Assembly (NCBI GenBank): GCA_035315345.1 | Contig: DATFYA010000016.1 | Location: forward strand, 44,240-108,239 | DNA: 64,000 nt | Reading direction: 5' to 3' | Source: Candidatus Methylomirabilota bacterium | Lineage (GTDB): Bacteria; Methylomirabilota; Methylomirabilia; Rokubacteriales; CSP1-6 | Shown: piece by piece, positions 7,904 through 17,095 of the stretch | Layout of the letters: every line of letters starts with the position of its first letter | Numbering within the stretch: position 1 is the first letter of the stretch | Program-made: the position numbers and the translations under genes | Notes under the pieces: generated by a model | Database searches by the model: none | Told to the model about the DNA's origin: nothing | The model's input: the letters and a program-made list of their open reading frames with translations, nothing else

Positions 7904-10600
7904 ATGCCGGATGTCTCGCTCGCCCGCCTCCGTCAGGTGGCGAGCCTCGCCCGCTCCGTCGCCAGCACCCTCGATCTCGATCGGGTGCTCCATCAGGTGG
8001 TCGAGGCCGTCACGTCGCTGCGTCCGGGCGTGTTCTGCGCGGTGCGCCTGGTGGACGCGGAGCAGGGGGGCTACCGGCTCGCCGCCATGGGGGGCGACGA
8101 TCACCACGGGCTCGCTGACGTGATTCCCTTCGGCCACGGCATGACGCACGCGGTAGCCCAGAGCAACCAGCCCATGCTGCTGGCCGATGCCATCGGCGAC
8201 CCGCGCCTCTTCTCCGCGATGTGGCGCGAGGACCACGGGCTGAAGGTCTACTACGGGGTGCCGATCAGCGCGGGCGACGACCTGATGGGCGTGCTGAGCG
8301 TGGCCCTCGCCGACGCGGCCGAGCCGACCGAGGAGGAGCGCGAGATCGTCGATCTGCTCGCCAGCCACGCCGCGGTGGCCATCGGCAACGCGCGGCTCTT
8401 CGCAGAGAGCGAGGCGCGCCGGCTCACCGCGGAGGCGCTCGCCGAGGTATGGCGCTTCCTCTCCGAGACGTTCGACGTGGCTGCCCTCGGCCAGCGCATC
8501 GCCGACGTCATGCTCCGGGCCATGCGGGTGCGGGGCGCGGCCCTGTTCCGGCTGGTGCCGGGATCGGGCGATCTCGAGGTGATCGGACGCGCCGGCGAGT
8601 TGGTGCGGTTTCTCGCCCCCGGCACCGTGCTTCCGTCGGGGCGCGGGGTGGTCGGGCTGGCGGTCACCCGGCGCCAGCCGGTGATCACGCCGGACGCCCT
8701 CGCCGATCCGCGTGTGGACTCGACGCCGGTGATGCGCGTGGCGCAGGCCCGCTGCCCGGCGACGCTGTCGCTGCCGCTGGTGGTGAAGGGGCAGGTGGTG
8801 GGCGGCTTCTCGGTGTGCGACGTGCTGGGACGCGTCTACCCCGACGAGGATCTGCGGCTGGCTGAGACCTTCGCGGACCAGGCCGCGGTCGCCCTCGAGA
8901 ACGCGCGCCTGCTGCAGGAGGCGGAGGCGCGGCGGCGGGAGACCGTGGCCCTGGGGCGAGTGAGCCAGACCCTGGCCCAGTCGCTGCACCCGGTGGTGGT
9001 GGCGCAGCGGGTGGTGGATTCGGTGCGCGAGCTGCTGGGCGTGATGTCGGCCTTCGTCTACCGGGTGGCGCCTGCCACCGGGGCGCTCGAGGAGACGGCG
9101 CGCTCCGGCCAGTGGCCGCGTCTCGATCGCCCGCTTCGTCACCCCGCCGGCACCGGCGCGGTCGGCCTCGCGGTGGCCGAGCGGCGCGCGGTGGTGTCGC
9201 GCGATGTGCTGAGTGACCCGCGGTTGACCCTCGCGCCCGAGGCCCGCGCGGTCCTCGAGGGCTCCCCGATCCGCGCGGTGCTCGCGGTCCCGCTCACCGT
9301 GAAGGCGCAGGTGATCGGAGCGCTCGCCCTCTTCGACGGAGACGGCCGGGCCTTCACCGCCGAGGACGCCCGGCTCGCCCAGGCCTTCGCCGATCAGGCC
9401 GCGGTGGCGCTGGAGAACGCGCGCCTCTACACCGACGCGGAGCGGAGACGAGCCGAGTCCGACACGCTCGCCGGGCTGGTGCGCACCATCAGCGCGACCC
9501 TCGATCTCGAATCCGTCCTGCGCCACGTGGCCGCGGCGGCCCGCGAGCTGTGCGGCAGCGACCTCGCCCACATCCTGCTGCGCGATCCCGAGTCCGACAC
9601 CATGTTCGCGCGCTTCGGGGTCGGCTTCACGAGCGGGGGGGCCGAGCATCCGCGCATCCAGCGCGGCCGGGGCGCGGGCGGGATCGCGTGGGCCACCGGC
9701 CGTCCGTTCCAGACCTCGGACCGGCTCGGGGATCCCCGCGTGCGCGACGCGTACTCCGACGCGGTGGAGCGGGAAGGCGTGATCGCCACCCTGGTCGTGC
9801 CGATCTGGATCACCGGCCAGGTCGAGGGGCTGCTCTACGTGTCGAACCGCTCCGCGCGCGTCTTCACCGAGCGCGACGAGGCGGTCCTGATCCGCCTCGC
9901 CGACCACGCGGCGATCGCGATCCAGAACGCCACCCTCTTCAGCCGGCTCCAGGGTCTCTCGGGCCGCCTGATGGAGGTGCAGGAGGCGGAGCGCCGTCAC
10001 CTGGCCCGCGAGCTCCACGACGAGATCGGCCAGCTCCTGACCGGCCTCCGGCTCACCCTCGAGGTGCCGGAGCCGCCGTCGCCGGTGGTGGCCGAGCGCC
10101 TGGCCCTGGCCCAGAGCCTGGTGGCCGAGCTGCTCGACCGCATCCGCGCGCTGTCGCTCGACCTCCGGCCGAGCATCCTGGACGACCTGGGGCTGCTGCC
10201 AGCCCTGCTCGGTCACGTCGAGCGCTACACGAGCCAGACCAAGATGCGGGTGCACCTCGAGCACAGCGGCCTCGACCGGCGCTTCGCCGCCGAGACCGAG
10301 ACCGCGGTGTACCGCATCGTGCAGGAGGCTCTGACCAACGTCGCCCGCCACGGCCGCGTGGAAGAGGTGACGGTGCGTCTGTGGGCCACCGACGACGTGC
10401 TGGGCGTGCAGGTGGAGGACCACGGCGCCGGCTTCGATCCGGAGACGGTGAGCGCGGGGCGAACCGGCGGGCTCGCCGGCCTCCGCGAGCGCGCCGCGCT
10501 GCTGAACGGACATCTCACCGTCGAGACCCGGCCCGGCCGCGGGGTGCGGCTCACCGCGGAGGTGCCGCTGCACGGCTCGCTGCGACGGAGCGCCGAGTGA
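7904..10600 (+). CDS. Four-GAF sensor histidine kinase (NarL/DesK-type HisKA_3)
   Basis: Soluble sensor kinase of 898 residues with no membrane helix. Four GAF domains follow each other at about 10-165, 175-335, 345-505 and 515-675. Then comes a HisKA_3 dimerisation domain with the phosphoacceptor in ARELHDEIGQ (His705) and a HATPase_c domain with Asn812 in QEALTNVARHG and the G-box VEDHGAGFDP (837-846). GAF domains bind small ligands or chromophores; each copy diverges enough that they may sense different cues. The partner regulator starts at the overlapping GTGA. Confidence 0.93.
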   Translation: MPDVSLARLRQVASLARSVASTLDLDRVLHQVVEAVTSLRPGVFCAVRLVDAEQGGYRLAAMGGDDHHGLADVIPFGHGMTHAVAQSNQPMLLADAIGDPRLFSAMWREDHGLKVYYGVPISAGDDLMGVLSVALADAAEPTEEEREIVDLLASHAAVAIGNARLFAESEARRLTAEALAEVWRFLSETFDVAALGQRIADVMLRAMRVRGAALFRLVPGSGDLEVIGRAGELVRFLAPGTVLPSGRGVVGLAVTRRQPVITPDALADPRVDSTPVMRVAQARCPATLSLPLVVKGQVVGGFSVCDVLGRVYPDEDLRLAETFADQAAVALENARLLQEAEARRRETVALGRVSQTLAQSLHPVVVAQRVVDSVRELLGVMSAFVYRVAPATGALEETARSGQWPRLDRPLRHPAGTGAVGLAVAERRAVVSRDVLSDPRLTLAPEARAVLEGSPIRAVLAVPLTVKAQVIGALALFDGDGRAFTAEDARLAQAFADQAAVALENARLYTDAERRRAESDTLAGLVRTISATLDLESVLRHVAAAARELCGSDLAHILLRDPESDTMFARFGVGFTSGGAEHPRIQRGRGAGGIAWATGRPFQTSDRLGDPRVRDAYSDAVEREGVIATLVVPIWITGQVEGLLYVSNRSARVFTERDEAVLIRLADHAAIAIQNATLFSRLQGLSGRLMEVQEAERRHLARELHDEIGQLLTGLRLTLEVPEPPSPVVAERLALAQSLVAELLDRIRALSLDLRPSILDDLGLLPALLGHVERYTSQTKMRVHLEHSGLDRRFAAETETAVYRIVQEALTNVARHGRVEEVTVRLWATDDVLGVQVEDHGAGFDPETVSAGRTGGLAGLRERAALLNGHLTVETRPGRGVRLTAEVPLHGSLRRSAE

Positions 10601-11253
10601 AGACGATCAGCATCGTGCTGGCCGAGGACCACCACGTGGTGCGGCAGGGGCTGCGGGCCCTGCTCACCGCCGAGCCCGACTTCACGGTGGTCGGCGAGTC
10701 GGCGAGCGGCCTCGAGGTTGCGGACCTGGTGGAGCGCGTGAAGCCGGACGTGCTCGTGCTCGACTTCGTGATGCCCGGGCTCAATGCCCCCGACATCGTG
10801 CGCCGGGTCCTGCGCGTCTCCCCGCACACGCGGGCCCTGGTGCTGTCCATGCACGCCAATCCCGCCTACGTGGTGGAGGCGATGCAGAGCGGGGCCGCCG
10901 GCTACGTGCTGAAGGGCTCGAGCGCGGCCGAGCTGGTCCGGGCGATCCGGGCCGTCGCGGAGGGCGCCCGGCACCTGAGCCCGCCGCTGTCCGAGGAGAT
11001 GGTGGAAGCGTACTCGAAGCGCGCGGTGCCCACCGGTCTCGATCTCTACCGCACGCTCACCCAGCGCGAGCGCGAGGTGCTCCACCTGGCCGCGGAAGGG
11101 CAGACCAGCGGGCAGATCGGCGCCCGCCTCAACATCAGCCCGCGCACGGTGGAGGTCCACCGCGCGAATTTCATGCGCAAGCTCGGGCTGCGCGGACAGA
11201 GCGATCTCGTGCGCTACGCGGTGGGGCGCGGGATCCTCACGGTCGACGGCTGA
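10597..11253 (+). CDS. Two-component response regulator, NarL/FixJ family
   Basis: DNA-binding regulator of 218 residues. The receiver domain carries the acidic pair Glu10-Asp11, phosphoacceptor Asp56 in LVLDFVMPG and Lys106 in GYVLKGS. The LuxR-type HTH spans about 154-211 (LTQREREVLHLAAEGQTSGQI and PRTVEVHRANFMRKL). The start GTG overlaps the kinase stop (GTGA), so the pair is translationally coupled and should act together. Target genes are not evident from the window. Confidence 0.94.
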   Translation: MKTISIVLAEDHHVVRQGLRALLTAEPDFTVVGESASGLEVADLVERVKPDVLVLDFVMPGLNAPDIVRRVLRVSPHTRALVLSMHANPAYVVEAMQSGAAGYVLKGSSAAELVRAIRAVAEGARHLSPPLSEEMVEAYSKRAVPTGLDLYRTLTQREREVLHLAAEGQTSGQIGARLNISPRTVEVHRANFMRKLGLRGQSDLVRYAVGRGILTVDG

Positions 11254-11293
11254 CCCGACGTAGCTCGATCCCGCCCTCGCGCCCCGGCCCCCC

Positions 11294-11677
11294 GTGGCTG
11301 ATCCCGCGTCGCCCGCCACCGTCCTGATCGTGGAAGACGAAGACGAGGTGCGCGCGTTCGTCCGCGACGTCCTCGAGATGGGCGGCTACGCGGTCCTGGA
11401 GGCGCCGAGCGCCGCGCGCGCGCTCGAGATCGGCGAGGCGCACACCGTCGCGATCGACCTGCTGGTCACCGACGTGCTGATGCCCGGCATGACCGGCCCC
11501 GAGCTGGCCCGCCGGCTGCGAGCGCGCCGGCCCGCGCTGCGCGTGCTCTGCATGTCGGGCTATCCGGAGAGCGTCGACCGCCGCGCCGGGGGTGAGAAAG
11601 GCTGGAACGGCTGGCTGGAGAAGCCCTTCAGCCCCGACGAGATGCTGGCGAAGGTGCGCGACTGCCTCACCAGGTAA
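11294..11677 (+). CDS. Stand-alone receiver domain protein
   Basis: A receiver domain of 127 residues without an output domain: acidic residues Glu14-Asp15, phosphoacceptor Asp60 in LLVTDVLMPGM and Lys110 in WLEKPFSP. The GTG start lies 40 bases after the response regulator, so it is likely part of the same signalling operon. It resembles the REC domain found at the end of hybrid kinases and may act as a phosphate sink or adaptor. Its last 11 bases overlap the convergent small membrane gene on the other strand. Confidence 0.9.
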   Translation: MADPASPATVLIVEDEDEVRAFVRDVLEMGGYAVLEAPSAARALEIGEAHTVAIDLLVTDVLMPGMTGPELARRLRARRPALRVLCMSGYPESVDRRAGGEKGWNGWLEKPFSPDEMLAKVRDCLTR

Positions 11678-11918
11678 CCGAGCCGGTCGTGAAGTAGCCG
11701 ATGAACTGCCACAGCAGCCCGCCCAGCCAGAAGACGAATCCGAGGCCGATGAGGGCGCGGAACGAGGAGGGCGGCCGCGCGGCCCCCTGACGCCACTCGC
11801 CGGCCAGCGAGAACCACACGGCGCCCAGGAGCAGGAGGACCGCGCCGGCAATGGTGAGGATCCAGCCCGCCATCACGCTGACCGTGAAGACGGGATCGAA
11901 GAAGATCGTGGGGTGCAT
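11667..11918 (-). CDS. Small membrane protein of unknown function (2 TM)
   Basis: A protein of 83 residues with two clear hydrophobic segments: VMAGWILTIAGAVLLLLGAVWF and ALIGLGFVFWLGGLLWQFIGYF. A strong Shine-Dalgarno sequence (AGGAGCGACC) precedes the ATG at 11918, which supports this start over the longer reading. I do not recognise the family. It converges on the receiver gene with a tail-to-tail overlap of 11 bases. Confidence 0.65.
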   Translation of the reverse strand: MHPTIFFDPVFTVSVMAGWILTIAGAVLLLLGAVWFSLAGEWRQGAARPPSSFRALIGLGFVFWLGGLLWQFIGYFTTGSVTW

Positions 11919-12022
11919 GGTCGCTCCTGTGATCAGCGTGGCTGCATGCGGATGGCCCCGCCGATCGGATACTTTGGTTCCCGCATCATAGCGCCAATTG
12001 AGGGGCAGGAGAGCCAAGTATC

Positions 12023-12163
12023 ATGACGACCCAAACCCAACGCAACACCCTCGCCGCTCTGCTGTACGACGTGCTCGTCACGGGGCCCACGCTCACCCTG
12101 AGCGAGAAGGCTGCTGCCCTGGGCGAGGTCAGCTCCACCCACATGACCCCAGGACCAGGCTGA
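12023..12163 (+). CDS. Hypothetical small protein, possibly a truncated gene
   Basis: A 46-residue reading frame (starts MTTQTQRNTLAALLYD) with AGGAG about 10 bases before the ATG. It has a plausible amphipathic N-terminal half, then ends in a Pro/Gly tail. No family is recognised. It may be the intact start of a gene whose remainder has decayed into the following 640 non-coding bases. Support is only the ribosome binding site and protein-like composition. Confidence 0.3.
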   Translation: MTTQTQRNTLAALLYDVLVTGPTLTLSEKAAALGEVSSTHMTPGPG

Positions 12164-12809
12164 GGCCCGCCACCGCGAGCCAGCCCTGGTGAAGGCTCTG
12201 GCCCGCGCGCTCCAGGCGGTCGAGCATTCGAACGTCGAGCTTGCCCTGGAGTTCCCGGAAACCAGTTTTGGCGAAGCGCTCGCGCAGCACCATCAGCGAT
12301 GTTGGCGTGGACGAGTAAGTCAAGAATTCAAGGTTATTCGCAAGTTCAATCCCGCGCGTTGAAGCTACAGAGTCCGGATCTGGCTCAAAGATGACCGACT
12401 TGAGATCAGTCCAACTGAAATTGGCGCGAGGACACGTCAGCTTCAGAGCTACTCCCCAGACACCGAGCGCTTTCCTGGGGTGCGTCCCTTCCGCTGTCAA
12501 CTGGCGAGTACCGCCCGGATCGGCTTGGCGCGCCGCGGCGCCGGCGGCGGGCGGCGCAGGCCCAGAGCAGCCGCCCGACGCAGTCGGCACCATCTGTAGT
12601 TGTGCTTCCTGCTCATTAAGGACAATAGGAGCCCGGCCGCGCAGGCCGCCGTCGCGCTCGGCGTCGGCGCCGGGATCGCGTCCGGTGCGTCGGCGTCTCG
12701 AGCCCGCGACCAACGGGGTTGACCAGAGCTACGGTCTTGACAAGACCTCGCCCAGGGCGTAGCCATTTCTCACAAGGTTTCTTCGCGACCACACCAGGGA
12801 GGTATGGAC
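12164..12809. other. 640-base stretch without a confident gene
   Basis: Base composition here falls to a more even mix around 12310-12420 and codon-phase GC bias is lost. A plus-frame segment from 12187 reads as protein-like, stops at TGA (12358-12360), and continues in the same frame with SYRVRIWLKDDRLEISPTE; a minus frame (12129-12713) is also open. Neither has a credible start with a ribosome binding site. I interpret it as decayed coding DNA inside an accessory region; no RNA gene, repeat or mobile element is visible. Confidence 0.4.
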
Positions 12810-13067
12810 ATGGATGAGGTCTTCCCGGTGCTCGCTGGCGTCGTCGTCGGCTTGGCAATTCATCACATCACGTCCACCCGGCTGCGCATTCTGATAGTCG
12901 CCGCGTCCAGCCTCGTCTTCGGGGCGGTCGCCAGTTTCGTGAGCGGAGAGCTGGCCGTCAGTTGGGTCTATCTGGTGATCGATGCCGCTCAGGTCTTCGT
13001 CGCCGCCAGCCTGACTGCCGTGCTGGCCGCGTTCTGGCGCCGCCGGGCATGGCGCTTGCGGTCCTGA
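12810..13067 (+). CDS. Small membrane protein of unknown function (3 TM)
   Basis: An 85-residue protein with three hydrophobic stretches (VFPVLAGVVVGLAIHHI, ILIVAASSLVFGAVASF, VYLVIDAAQVFVAASLTAVLAAF) and a basic C-terminus. Two ATGs compete: 12804 lies one base after AGGGAGG and is too close, whereas 12810 has a spacing of 7, so the latter is chosen. No family is recognised. It is the first of three same-strand genes that lead into the propeller protein. Confidence 0.6.
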   Translation: MDEVFPVLAGVVVGLAIHHITSTRLRILIVAASSLVFGAVASFVSGELAVSWVYLVIDAAQVFVAASLTAVLAAFWRRRAWRLRS

Positions 13068-13136
13068 GAGGGCGACGGACCCGCGCGTTAGCTGAGACGA
13101 AAGCGGTCGCGGTCGCCGGGTAGATTGGAGGACCCC

Positions 13137-13460
13137 ATGCCGAGAGTAAGGAAGGGCGACGAGGAGTCCCGGAAGGGCGACGAGAAGCCTCGCGAGGACG
13201 ACGGCAAGCAAAAGCCATCACCGCCGGGCAACCCGGACGCAGACCCAGTCAAGATCCATCGCGAGTACGTCGAGCGTCGCCTCGGTGGCGGCGCCACGGC
13301 AACTTCCGACGCCTACGCCCGTGCGCTCGAGCAGTGGCATAAGTTGCCGGGGGCGGTCAGCACGCCCGCCTCCGAAATCAAACCCGAGAACTCGAAGAAC
13401 CCGCCCGAGGAAGAAGGCGGCGCGCAGGATGGCGGCGCCGACAAGGAGAGACGGCCATAA
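13137..13460 (+). CDS. Charged, probably disordered protein of unknown function
   Basis: A 107-residue protein rich in Lys, Arg, Glu, Asp, Pro and Gly, with repeated R-K-G-D-E in the first 20 residues and a Pro/Glu-rich tail; only the middle (about 45-75) looks foldable. GGAGG sits 5 bases before the ATG at 13137. Its stop (TAA at 13458-13460) overlaps the point where the large propeller protein must begin, in the frame one base back, which suggests coupled expression or a frameshift joining the two. Confidence 0.55.
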   Translation: MPRVRKGDEESRKGDEKPREDDGKQKPSPPGNPDADPVKIHREYVERRLGGGATATSDAYARALEQWHKLPGAVSTPASEIKPENSKNPPEEEGGAQDGGADKERRP

Positions 13461-16400
13461 CTCTCACGGGAACGGTCTGGACGGCTATCGGACCGAGCCC
13501 GATCACCCAGGGCGGCCGGCAGGACAATGGCCTGACCTCGGCCATCGCGATCAACCCCAACAATGGCAACATCATCTACCAGGGCACGGCCGGCGGCGGC
13601 GTGTGGCGCACGCTCGACGGAGGCGCAGCCTGGACGCCCATCTTCGACCGGCAGATCGCGCTCGGCATCGGCGAGCCGGCCGGCATCGCGATCGACCCCA
13701 ACGACACGAGCATCATCTATGTGGGGACGAGCAGCCGGGTCACTCCGCAGGCCCAAGCGGGACTCTATAAGTCGACCGACGGCGGCGCCAGCAGCATCCG
13801 GCTCGGCTCCGGCTATCCGGCCGGCAACGTCGGCAACGCGACCCAGTTCGTCAACCAGAACATCAACGTCATCATCGTCGATCCGGCGAACTCGCAGACG
13901 CTCTACCTGAGCTCGTCGAGCGGCGTCTTTCGATCCACCGACAGCGGGCAGAACTGGACGCTGGGCGTCGGCAGCAACGGCGACGCGCGCTCGCTCGTTC
14001 TCGACCGCAGCTCCCCGGCCAGCGCCCGGATCCTCTACGCGGGTATCACCAATCGCGGGCTCTTCCAATCCACCGACGGTGGACAGAACTGGCTGCAGAT
14101 CCTCGGTCCGGCCACGCCGCAGGTGGTGGCGGCACTCGGCGGCGCGCCCGGCGCAGCGTTCAGCAAGGTCGTCGTCGACCTGGCGCCGCCCACGTCGCCG
14201 CCGAACGCCGCCGGCATCCAGGTTATCTACGTCGCGCTGTCCGGACAGGGCGGGGCACCTGATCCGGTCGGACTGTTCCTCAGCACCGATCAGGGAGCGA
14301 ACTGGGCGCAGCGCGGCGCGGCGGGTATGCCGACCAACACGCAAGGTGGCTACAGCTTCCACATCGCGGTAGACCCCGCGTCGCCCGGAAACGGGGCCAA
14401 TGACACCGTCTACGTCGGCTGTGTCGGCCAGGGCCGTTCCAACGACTCCGGCGCCAACTTCACCGGGCTCACCGGCCTGCACGCGGACACGCACGCCTGG
14501 GCGTTCTTCCCGCAACCGAGCCCCACCCCGTCGGTGGTCTACTGCGGCAACGACGGCGGCATCTATCGTTCGACCGACAACGGAGCGACCTGGACGTCGC
14601 GCAATGGCGGCGGTCTTCAGACCGGCCTGTTCTACAACATCACGGTGCGACCCGATGCCACCGCCAGCGTCACGGTCGGCGCCCTGCAGGATAACGGACT
14701 GCAGACAACGTCCGGAGTGGCGAGCCCCGGCTGGCAAACTTCGCAGGGCGGCGATGGCTGGGACGCGGCGTACGACGGGGTGACGGCCGGCCGCCTGTAC
14801 GGGACGAGCGGATTCTGGCCGAATCCGTGCACCCGGGTGTTCGTTTCCACCGCGGACGGGACGGACTTCCCTCCAACCGTTCCATCGGCTCAGGACATCA
14901 CGCCGTGGGGCACTGCGACCGATCAGGGCTGCTACCTGGCATCGATCGCCTGCGACCCGAGCGCGGCGGGCATCGTTTACGCGAGCGGCAACCAGAACCT
15001 GTGGCAGAGCCAGAATGGCGGCGGCACCTGGCGCAACATCGGTGTCGTTCCCGGCAACCCGGCGGTCGCGCTTTCCAACGGCAACAACGTCGTAGTCGCC
15101 TCCGGCACCCAGGTGTTCCTGACCACGAACGCGCTCGCGACCACGGTGGGGCCACCCACCGGCGTGACCTTCACAAACATCACGCGGAACCTTCCGAACC
15201 GCAGCGTCCAGCGCGTCGAGTTCGACCCCAACGACCCTTCCGTGATCTACGCAGTGCTCGGCGGGTTCAATGGGGGGCCCGGGCAGACCGGGCACGTCTT
15301 CCGCACGACCGTCGCCGGCACGGCCTGGCAGGATATCTCTCCGGTCCTCGACGTCCCGTTCGGCGGGCTGGCCCTCGACGGCACCGACACGCCGACGAGC
15401 ATCTACGTCGGAACCGATCTCGGCGTGCTGCGCTCCGTCGACGACGGCGCGACCTGGACGGTCCTCGACGACATCCATCTCCCGCGCGCGCCGGTGACGG
15501 ATCTGGTGCTGTCGCGCCAGGGCGGGATCCTGCGCGCCGCCACGTACGGGCGCGGCGTCTTCGAGTTCCGCCGGCCGGACTGGCCGTCGATCGCCGTCAA
15601 CCTCGAGAACGGCCTCAGCTTCGGCACCGTCTGCGACGGACCGGAGTACCTCACCCTTCAGATCTTCAACGTCGGCACCAAGGAGCTCGTGATCACGAGC
15701 GTCCAGCGTCTCATGGGGTCATCGGGGGTAAGCGTGCTGCCGTCGCCCGGGACGCCGGTCGTCCTAGCTGCCGGAGAGGAGATCGATTTCACCGTCCAGT
15801 TCACACCGACGACTCCGGGGACGCCCGAGACCGCGACGATCCGCATCATCAGCAACGATCCGGGCGCGCCCATCGTCGATCTCGCCGCTACGGGAACCGG
15901 CGGCCGCGCGTCCCTCGAGGTGGCCATCCCTGACGGCGGACGCTTCGGCGACGTCTGCCTCGGCTCGTTCGTGGATCGCGGGCTCGTCCTCAACAATCGC
16001 GGGCCCTGTCCACTGCGGGTGACCAGCCTGACGTCGTCCTCGACCGATTTCATCCCACCCCGCGTCTCCTTCTTCCCGCTCGTCGTGGCGGCGGGCGACT
16101 CTGTCGAGCTACCGATCCGGTTCCAGCCCAATCACCTCGGCCCCGCGTCGGCAACGCTGACGATCACGAGCAACGACCCGAACAGCCCGGAGACCGTCCG
16201 CGTCACCGGCAACACGCCCGCCCCGCGGCTCGCCCTTTCGATCGCGAACGCCGGCGAGTTCGGAGAGGTTTGCGTCGGCTCGTTCAGGGATGAGGAGCTG
16301 ACGCTGAGCAACAGCGGCGGCTGCGCGCTGACCGTGACCAGCATCACCTCGTCCTCGCCGGAGTTCATTCCACCCGGGGTCAACGTGTACCCGCTCGTCG

Positions 16401-17095
16401 TCGCGGCTGGAGACTCCGTCGACGTCCAGGTCCGCTTCCAGCCGACCAGCTTCGGACCGAAGTCGGCCACGCTCACCGTCGTCAGCGACGACCCGGGCGG
16501 GCCACGGACGCTCCTCGTCTCGGGTTTCACGCCGAGCGGCAAGCTCACGGTTACGGGCACCGGGCACTTCGGCCCGGTCGATTTCGGCCGGCGCGCCGAG
16601 CGCACCATCTCGATCTGCAACGTCGGCAAGTGCGACCTGCACGTGCTGAAGGTCGCATTCCTGCCGGATCCGTGGAAGCCCGGCTGCCACGACTGCGACT
16701 GCTGCGGATGCGGCTGCGAGTGTGTATGTGGATGCGGTTGTGATCACCACCACCGCCACGAGCCGCCGCACCACGACCAGGGCGATCACGGGCAGCACGG
16801 GCATGGCCACCACCACAAGGACGACCGCGATCAATGCTGCGCGACCTTCAAGATCGTCAGCAACCCGTTCCCGGCGACCGTGCGACCCGGTTCGTGCTTG
16901 CCGATCCTGATCCGCTTCACTCCGACCTGTTCGGGACCGAAGTGCTGCGAGCTCCAGATCGAGACCGACGACCCCGACAACCTCAAGACGATCGTGTACG
17001 TCACTGGCTCGCTGCACCGCACCCTGGTGTCCGCGCTCAAATGCTGGGCCGCCGAGGAGCTGCAGAGCCTGCTCAAGGCGGGGAAGCATCCCTGA
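13457..17095 (+). CDS. BNR/Asp-box beta-propeller protein with Ig-like ASH domains and a Cys/His-rich insert
   Basis: Large protein of about 1212 residues. The first 650 or so form a propeller of the sialidase/VPS10 type, opening with VWTAIGPSPI and carrying Asp-boxes such as RSTDSGQNW, QSTDGGQNW and RSTDNGATW. Four ASH/Hydin-type Ig-like domains follow (codons starting near 15580, 15906, 16224, 16540). The fourth is interrupted at 16685-16840 by a segment with 12 Cys and 13 His. There is no ATG, GTG or TTG upstream of the propeller in this frame: the frame opens after a stop at 13340 and the only start-like site is ATA at 13457, 6 bases after GGAGAG and overlapping the previous stop as ATAA. 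No signal peptide is visible. Function unknown; adhesion, scaffold or metal binding are possible. Confidence 0.75.
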   Translation: MTLTGTVWTAIGPSPITQGGRQDNGLTSAIAINPNNGNIIYQGTAGGGVWRTLDGGAAWTPIFDRQIALGIGEPAGIAIDPNDTSIIYVGTSSRVTPQAQAGLYKSTDGGASSIRLGSGYPAGNVGNATQFVNQNINVIIVDPANSQTLYLSSSSGVFRSTDSGQNWTLGVGSNGDARSLVLDRSSPASARILYAGITNRGLFQSTDGGQNWLQILGPATPQVVAALGGAPGAAFSKVVVDLAPPTSPPNAAGIQVIYVALSGQGGAPDPVGLFLSTDQGANWAQRGAAGMPTNTQGGYSFHIAVDPASPGNGANDTVYVGCVGQGRSNDSGANFTGLTGLHADTHAWAFFPQPSPTPSVVYCGNDGGIYRSTDNGATWTSRNGGGLQTGLFYNITVRPDATASVTVGALQDNGLQTTSGVASPGWQTSQGGDGWDAAYDGVTAGRLYGTSGFWPNPCTRVFVSTADGTDFPPTVPSAQDITPWGTATDQGCYLASIACDPSAAGIVYASGNQNLWQSQNGGGTWRNIGVVPGNPAVALSNGNNVVVASGTQVFLTTNALATTVGPPTGVTFTNITRNLPNRSVQRVEFDPNDPSVIYAVLGGFNGGPGQTGHVFRTTVAGTAWQDISPVLDVPFGGLALDGTDTPTSIYVGTDLGVLRSVDDGATWTVLDDIHLPRAPVTDLVLSRQGGILRAATYGRGVFEFRRPDWPSIAVNLENGLSFGTVCDGPEYLTLQIFNVGTKELVITSVQRLMGSSGVSVLPSPGTPVVLAAGEEIDFTVQFTPTTPGTPETATIRIISNDPGAPIVDLAATGTGGRASLEVAIPDGGRFGDVCLGSFVDRGLVLNNRGPCPLRVTSLTSSSTDFIPPRVSFFPLVVAAGDSVELPIRFQPNHLGPASATLTITSNDPNSPETVRVTGNTPAPRLALSIANAGEFGEVCVGSFRDEELTLSNSGGCALTVTSITSSSPEFIPPGVNVYPLVVAAGDSVDVQVRFQPTSFGPKSATLTVVSDDPGGPRTLLVSGFTPSGKLTVTGTGHFGPVDFGRRAERTISICNVGKCDLHVLKVAFLPDPWKPGCHDCDCCGCGCECVCGCGCDHHHRHEPPHHDQGDHGQHGHGHHHKDDRDQCCATFKIVSNPFPATVRPGSCLPILIRFTPTCSGPKCCELQIETDDPDNLKTIVYVTGSLHRTLVSALKCWAAEELQSLLKAGKHP

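Noticed and set aside
7640..10573. Long minus-strand open frame opposite the sensor kinase
   Set aside because: Shadow of the GAF kinase: composition typical of antisense GC-rich DNA and no start with a ribosome binding site.
12358..12360. In-frame TGA with protein-like sequence on both sides, considered as a second selenocysteine site
   Set aside because: No hairpin of bSECIS type follows, no Cys partner motif and no recognised family; decay is the simpler reading.
12340..12365. GTTCAATCCCGC resembling a tRNA T-arm
   Set aside because: No matching acceptor stem, D-arm or anticodon arm around it.
12129..12713. Minus-strand 194-residue frame
   Set aside because: The N-terminal half is Arg/Pro-rich noise; only the C-terminal 100 residues look protein-like; no ribosome binding site. 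Kept as part of the decayed stretch.
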